Positions 58,821-64,000 of a stretch of DNA of 64,000 bases are shown one piece after another. Origin of the DNA: Fennellomyces sp. T-0311. Lineage: Eukaryota > Mucoromycota > Mucoromycetes > Mucorales > Lichtheimiaceae. The number at the start of each line of letters is the position of its first letter. The first letter of the stretch is position 1. The DNA is taken from contig JALLLT010000003.1 of assembly GCA_025266875.1 (NCBI GenBank), forward strand, positions 620,001 through 684,000. The letters run 5' to 3'. Made by a program: the position numbers and the translations under genes. The notes under the pieces are model-generated. The model worked only from the letters and a program-made list of their open reading frames with translations. It was not told the DNA's origin and did not search any database.

Positions 58821-60703
58821 TCATAATTTGATGATATCCGTGGTAAGCAATGTTACTCGCGACTCCTTACACTTTTGTTCACGCGCGCCGATTTGCAATT
58901 TCGTAACGTGCGAGTTATATAATGAAATAAAGCAGGTATGCTGTAAACCTGCCCACGATACCAAGACATTTGATAATGGAGGAATATTGAATTCATATAA
59001 AACGACTTCCCGTAATGGTGACCTTGTACCCAGCGAGTTAAATGCTTCAAACATTGATTTCAGTCCGTCGTCACCATTGATGTTACGCACTTCAAGATAA
59101 CGGATATGTTCTAAATGGTGCGTAGGGTTTGTCGCAATAGCTTTAAGCACCGGATACGCTAGTTCTGCAGTTGAAAAATCGATCGACAATTTTTCCAGCC
59201 TGTTGGATTGTCGAACCATCTCTCTGATGGCATTTTCTGTCCCTGGAACAGTTGTGACATATAGTTGACGCAATACTGGAAACGAGTGTCCAAGAAGGAT
59301 AGCTGAAGTACTTTCGTTGATATTGATATCGTAATTTAAATGCTCCGACAGAGGAAAAGCAAGTTTCTCTAACGTTGTACGGTGGCCGTGAAGCAGTAAC
59401 GCTAACAGTGCTAATAGAGCGAATCAGGTCCCACTTCCAGGGAACGTAAGCCAATTGGATTGTTGCTCCGTTCTTACTGCTCGTAAGGTCCTTCAAAACT
59501 GTTCAAGTCCAATATCTCCAGTCCTTTGCCATATGTACAAACAATCTCGAGGACTTCGCTTCCAATACATTCGCACTTTTCCACTTTCAAATATAGCGAT
59601 TGTAGGTGTGTATATAGACGAAGTACCGACTCGAGCATACGAACGTTTAAATGAGAACAAGTTAAATTCAAACTGGCGAGTCCATGGCTGGAGATTGGTA
59701 AATTTCTGATAAGATGGGTAAAAAACATGCATGGGCGATAAAACGTTAGGTCTTTAAGGTTAGGACATCGCTTCAAGAGCTCGAAAAGAAATGGTTGCAT
59801 ATCGTAATAAGGGTTGCTCGCTGTTAGACAAAAGTCAACCAGCCGATTTTCAGTAGGTGGAATCACATCCAATAACTTGTCGGAATGCATAAAACAATCC
59901 TTGCCATTAACTACATTATTGAAGTATTTCAGTGTCAGGTCTCTATATAGAGGCAGGTGAATCTTCCTTAACACGCACAATAGTGTAAATATAGCGTCTT
60001 CAATTTCCTAAGCTGTCCGCTTTTTGCTTGCGCTGTGAATATTAGAAATAATTCTTTGAGGGAAATATCCAGGTCCGCGCACTATAGTTGCTGATGACTG
60101 GAAAATAGAACAGTGCTGGTTGACTTGTGTACTAAGGGTATCCGTCCGGATATTAGTCCAAGCCTTCGGGTATCCCAGGATCCAAGTACACCAGGTTTTT
60201 GACACGTGCAGCAGGGTCAGCAATTGGTCAATTTGAAGATATCGAAGAATCTCGCCCAGCACCTCGAGGGCAACTTTGCGATATAGTCGACATGTCTTTC
60301 TCATTTGATCGTTGCTATTCGAAAGCAGGACCGGAGCTGGTGATAATCGGGATCGACATCCGATACTTTTGATAGACCGTTGGTAAGGATTCCAGTTACC
60401 GCTTTCGACTTCCCCTGCATCATATATAGTTCATCCATGCAAATATATCCGTGAGCCGCGTGAGGTGCAAGTCGAACCATATTCTCGGCATCATTGGTGG
60501 CGTTTTCGTATTGTCTGCTCGTCATATACGCGGTCGTCCGCATGTTGTACAATGGTAGGAGCCTCGATTGAACAATGGCGTCGATCGCCGCCGAAGTCGC
60601 GTCAACAACTGAATTGCTGTCTGTATGGTTCATTCAGCCGAATGAATTCTGACCAGCTGTTGCCTGGTGATGTTGGGAGCCCGTCTTGAAATGGTAATGT
60701 CAT
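58821..60703 (-). pseudogene. Dead TPR-F-box-LRR gene
   Basis: In order from 60703: an N-terminal start (MTLPFQDGLP), a TPR region (YENATNDAENMVRLAPHAAHGYICM), an F-box (YIAKLP / EVLGEILRYLQIDQLLTLLHVSKTW) and a leucine-rich-repeat region to 58821. This is the layout of Dia2/Pof3-type SCF receptors that are common in Mucorales. It cannot be translated in one piece. There is a frame switch near 60612, a TGA at 60301..60303 (IK-stop-ERHVDYIAKLP), a frameshift near 60270 inside the F-box, a TAG at 60008..60010, a TAA at 59474..59476 and another frameshift near 59417. None has splice sites that would remove it. The protein character is otherwise well preserved, so inactivation is fairly recent. 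Confidence 0.82.
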
Positions 60704-61342
60704 TGTGTTGCAAAAGCTGAAGTACTCTCCAACTTTAATTTTTAGTAACTTAATGCCAAATCATAAAGCGGTTGTCCAGCAAAATACCGGTTTGGATGAC
60801 CCAAAATAGTTTTTCCGAATTGGAACAGGTATAAGAGTGTACCGTGCCCTGTTATACAGCTACTTTTTTTAAAGGCATCTTATTTACCCAGTTTCAAAAA
60901 CATTATACCCTTCCCCGCGCTACTAACTGGCCGAGTGCCAGCGCGTATGTAATTGAAACAGTGTTAGGTACCGGTGTCGGTTGTTTCTCGGAAGGGTCGA
61001 TGCATCATTTGTGTGACAGTAAACACTGTGGTTAACGCCCAAAATAACAACAGGTCAAGGAGGTGTTTGATGCTATAGTTGACAACATGTTGCTAATCAA
61101 CCAAATTAGCAACGCGTCGGGTCACCATTACTACTGCGACCTACAACTATTAAGGGGTGCTTGAAAGACACTAGCGAAAGAAAAAGCTTACTTCCAGAAG
61201 GATCATTGGATGTAAAGAATATATCAGTGTGCGAAATTAAATACTTTATTCATACGAATGCATTTTTTAGGTTACTATATAAACACAGGGTGGGAATGAA
61301 GGTTGGTGGGAATATATACAAGGAGAAGAGGAATGGGGGGAA
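60704..61342. other. Intergenic, no gene seen
   Basis: About 640 bp: upstream flank of the pseudogene and 3' flank of the kinase gene. No gene supported. Confidence 0.5.
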
Positions 61343-62680
61343 TCACGGGGAGCACCATGGGGAGTGCAGTATCTGGCGGACAGTGTATCTTTTTTGGGGA
61401 TCCACCTGGAGCAAGCCACGCAGCAGCTGTTGCAGTTCATCTGACAGATTATCGGGCATTTGATACTCTCCTTCCAAGATCTTTCGTTGGAGTCTGACAT
61501 CATAAGAATCCTGGAACGGCAAGCGACCAGTAACCAGAGCAAAAAGTAAAACACCCAAGGACCATAAATCGGTGCACGGAGACGGCAACGGCTTGTCCGA
61601 TCGGACTTGTTCAGGTGCGGCATATGCCAACGAGCCACCAGCAACTTCATCTGATTTTTGAGTGTACATGAGCGGGGCTTGATAAACAGCTAGACCAAAG
61701 TCGCAAATCTTGACGTTTCCGACATCGTCCAAGAGGACATTTTCGAGCTTGAGATCCTTGTGACATACGCGGGCTTGTTCGTGCAGGTACTGGAGTGCAT
61801 GACACAGCTGGATAATGACCGCACGGGCCTCATCTTCAGTAAAAACCTTCTTGTTGACACGGTCCAACAGGGAGCCCCCACCGCAGTAGGTACATACAAT
61901 GTACATTGCATGGTCGGTTTCAAGTACTTTTTCAACCATGACCAGATTGGGATGGTCAAGCGACTTCCAGATATCGAGTTCACGCTCCAGGCGTGCTTGC
62001 TCTACATCATCCATGTCAGATTTTTTGATGACCTTGACTGCAACTTTGTGGCCGTCAGAGATGCTGTACCCGCTGCGAACGGTAGAAAAGCCACCGTAAC
62101 CGATGATTTTGTCAAAGACATAATCGTCGATTTCATCACCGTCTTCTTCGTAAGCAGGTGGCAGGACAGGTGAGGCAAAGCTTGCCAAGAATGACGCTGC
62201 AGGCGACTTCATGTGCTCCCACGACTTGGCGGACACGCTCCCTGTGGGGGATGTGAAGGAGCCCTTGCGGATTTGGCATTTGTTCCGTGGGATGTCACGG
62301 CGGAACACGGCGGAGGGTGAGAATGATCCATACGTGGGCGAAGCAGCAGCAGATGATGACGATGAGGTCGGAGAAGGGGAGGGTGAGAGTGAAGGTGGGG
62401 GCTGATTGCTGCTGTTCGACGGCCGCCGTCCGTCACCGTCGCTGGTATCATGTACGGTCGATCTAGTCTTATCGTGGGGATAGTTTAAGCTGCGGAAGAT
62501 GTCAGAATAATAGTCATCGTGGTGGCTGTCAGAGTCGGCTGTGTTGTATGAAATGCCAAGAGGATCTGTGTCGATGCGCAGGTTATTATTATTATTCTTT
62601 TTAGCCTCTTCTTGCTTCGACGGGCGGATGAATTGAAAGTATGAATTGAATCGATTGTCAGCGCCTTTATTAGAGTTCAT
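61343..62680 (-). CDS. Ser/Thr protein kinase, CAMK-like, single exon
   Basis: An uninterrupted frame of 445 residues, unusual here because most genes are split. Residues 1-185 are low complexity (Asn run coded by a TTA/ATT repeat, Ser/Pro run near 90-115) and probably regulatory. The kinase domain fills about 187-443: glycine loop GYGGFST (194-200), VAVKVIKK with the ATP lysine at 216, catalytic loop CHKDLKLEN with Asp309, DFG at 327-329 and APEQ at 355-358. It ends almost at the protein end (LHSPWCSP). The catalytic HRD reads HKD, an Arg-to-Lys change that in other kinases weakens dependence on activation-loop phosphorylation. The overall pattern (GYGGFSTV, DLKLENVLLD) is CAMK/AMPK-like. 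I cannot name an orthologue. All catalytic residues are present, so activity is expected. Confidence 0.88.
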   Translation of the reverse strand: MNSNKGADNRFNSYFQFIRPSKQEEAKKNNNNNLRIDTDPLGISYNTADSDSHHDDYYSDIFRSLNYPHDKTRSTVHDTSDGDGRRPSNSSNQPPPSLSPSPSPTSSSSSAAASPTYGSFSPSAVFRRDIPRNKCQIRKGSFTSPTGSVSAKSWEHMKSPAASFLASFASPVLPPAYEEDGDEIDDYVFDKIIGYGGFSTVRSGYSISDGHKVAVKVIKKSDMDDVEQARLERELDIWKSLDHPNLVMVEKVLETDHAMYIVCTYCGGGSLLDRVNKKVFTEDEARAVIIQLCHALQYLHEQARVCHKDLKLENVLLDDVGNVKICDFGLAVYQAPLMYTQKSDEVAGGSLAYAAPEQVRSDKPLPSPCTDLWSLGVLLFALVTGRLPFQDSYDVRLQRKILEGEYQMPDNLSDELQQLLRGLLQVDPQKRYTVRQILHSPWCSP

Positions 62681-64000
62681 TCAGATGTATTTTGCTTTTG
62701 CGTGTGTGTTATCAGTGTGGGGTAAAAGAAAGAGGTGAAGAAAGATTTAAAGAAGAGAAGAGGGCGGACAGAGGGGGAGGATCAGAGATAAAAGCTACGC
62801 CCAATCAATCAACATACTCGTGCTTATCTTCCGGGCTTATCAAGGATCACTCGTGTTATCGTCCAATCAAATACGGCGTCAAACAATAGGTGTGATTTTA
62901 ATCGCTGCTCGCTGTCTGCTGTTTGGCCGATTTCATCAAGCATACCACACCCCCCGTTCGTCCGGTTGCTCCGGGGTCTCGGGGGTGAGAGAGTGAAACT
63001 GGTACCATGGTTATGCCCATTGCAGTCTTTTTGACCACACCATGGCAACAACGCACTCATCTACCAACGACCCTTTCTCTTCCGAACATCTCCGAAAAAA
63101 TGTCACTTTACTTTGCTTGTTTGTGTTCTGCATTTGGTCGTTTGTCTTATGTCAACCAAGGCCTTAAATGCAAGTTTCAAAACCCGCCGTATATTTTACT
63201 TTTTCTACATGAACCCCCCATTTCCTCAAACAGCTATTGTTCCGCAGGCAAACGTGAACCTGATTGGGTTTCATAACCAGTCGTTTCCTGCATGCTGTAG
63301 CAATGTTACGCATCGCCGGGAGAAAGAGCTATTGAATAATTTGTGTATTCGTCTCACATGATTCCAATAATAATCTCCGGGCCGCTTCCTTTGTTTGGGA
63401 AAACACACGCACATGAACGTGGCCCCTCCTTACCTTTATAACAAAGACAGAAAATCTGACGCGAAATGAACGCATGTACTCCTTGACGATCCAAGAAGTA
63501 GGTTTAAAGTATTTCTGTCGATTAAAATTATACCCTTGTTTTGCGGTCTGTGCCAATCGAATATACCCGCGAGGCATGCTTTGTGTCCAGTAACACAAAT
63601 AGTTAAATCGTTCATGTATGACGGTTATCCAGCCGTTGGGAAAAGGAAAATCAGTCATTTTTGGAAATGGTGTTCATATGACTCGTGCTATTTTTAACGT
63701 AGCTGCTACGCTATGATGTAACACAGCCTATTATCTTCGGCAAGCCAAGGCTACATCTCTTGACAGAAAAGTAAGTGCTTTCTATTAATTACGTCTTATG
63801 ATTGACATACGCTTTTCAACTGTACCCGGCGACTGCCCCGTAACCTATGAAGCAATATCTCTTTTATTGTTCGTGAAATCATCATGCTGATTTCTCATAA
63901 TTTAGCTCGCAGAAAAGTGGAATAAAGTAGAACGATCCATACATACTACAGCAGCCGTTGCTTTGTATGGGTCAATCGGCAACCTCCTCCAGTCATAATA
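62681..64000. other. Right-edge region, no gene supported
   Basis: The first few hundred bases are the kinase promoter and 5' UTR (A/G-rich). A minus-strand frame at 63329..63658 is discussed among the rejected items. Nothing else supportable up to the window end. Confidence 0.45.

Noticed and set aside
63329..63658. 109-codon minus-strand frame whose start (PFPNGWI...YLCYW) recalls a WW domain
   Set aside because: The second conserved Trp-Pro of a WW domain is not in place, and no splice restores it convincingly.

Overview
The window looks like chromosomal DNA of an early-diverging filamentous fungus, most likely of the Mucoromycota (Mucorales-like). The evidence is eukaryotic genes split by many very short GT-AG introns (about 47-65 nt, often with CTAAC/CTGAC-like branch sites), typical fungal housekeeping proteins, an F-box/LRR and TPR-F-box-LRR gene type that is expanded in Mucorales, and small degenerate mobile elements. 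I joined exons by hand using splice sites, reading frame and paralogue comparison. Each spliced model given as intact closes in frame.

Layout. (1) 1-10.6 kb is a compact housekeeping block: a CDK-like kinase cut by the left edge, the rRNA-processing factor UTP5/WDR43, a small OB-fold protein, an F-box/LRR protein, a D-xylose-reductase-type aldo-keto reductase and an EF-hand protein. A solo-LTR-like repeat and a CACTG foldback element lie in the gap at 6.7-8.0 kb. (2) 10.6-34.1 kb is an accessory region dominated by five tandem, same-strand paralogues of a single-pass membrane kelch protein. Each has a signal peptide, six kelch blades, a variable acidic/Gly/Asn stalk, a transmembrane helix, a basic stop-transfer and a cytoplasmic tail that ends in a shared motif. 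All five share one 10-exon structure. (3) 34.7-37.7 kb holds a KxDL-like gene and a polytopic membrane protein. (4) 37.7-42.4 kb has no gene I can support. (5) 42.4-47.0 kb is a GC-richer housekeeping cluster: a Whi5/Nrm1-like repressor, a CobW/ZNG-type GTPase, NTF2 and an ER protein disulfide isomerase. (6) 47-58.8 kb is relic-rich: a decayed intron-containing gene, three short secreted-protein genes plus one broken copy, a 49-bp minimal CACTG element, a solo-LTR-like repeat and an unidentified coding fragment. (7) 58.8-62.7 kb has a clearly dead TPR-F-box-LRR gene and an intact single-exon protein kinase.

The most unusual content is the kelch receptor-like array with its conserved cytoplasmic C-terminal motif, and the small secreted-protein family at 52-54 kb. 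I know of no described function for either. The membrane kelch proteins could work as a diversified cell-surface set (adhesion, ligand binding or recognition); that is inference from architecture only.
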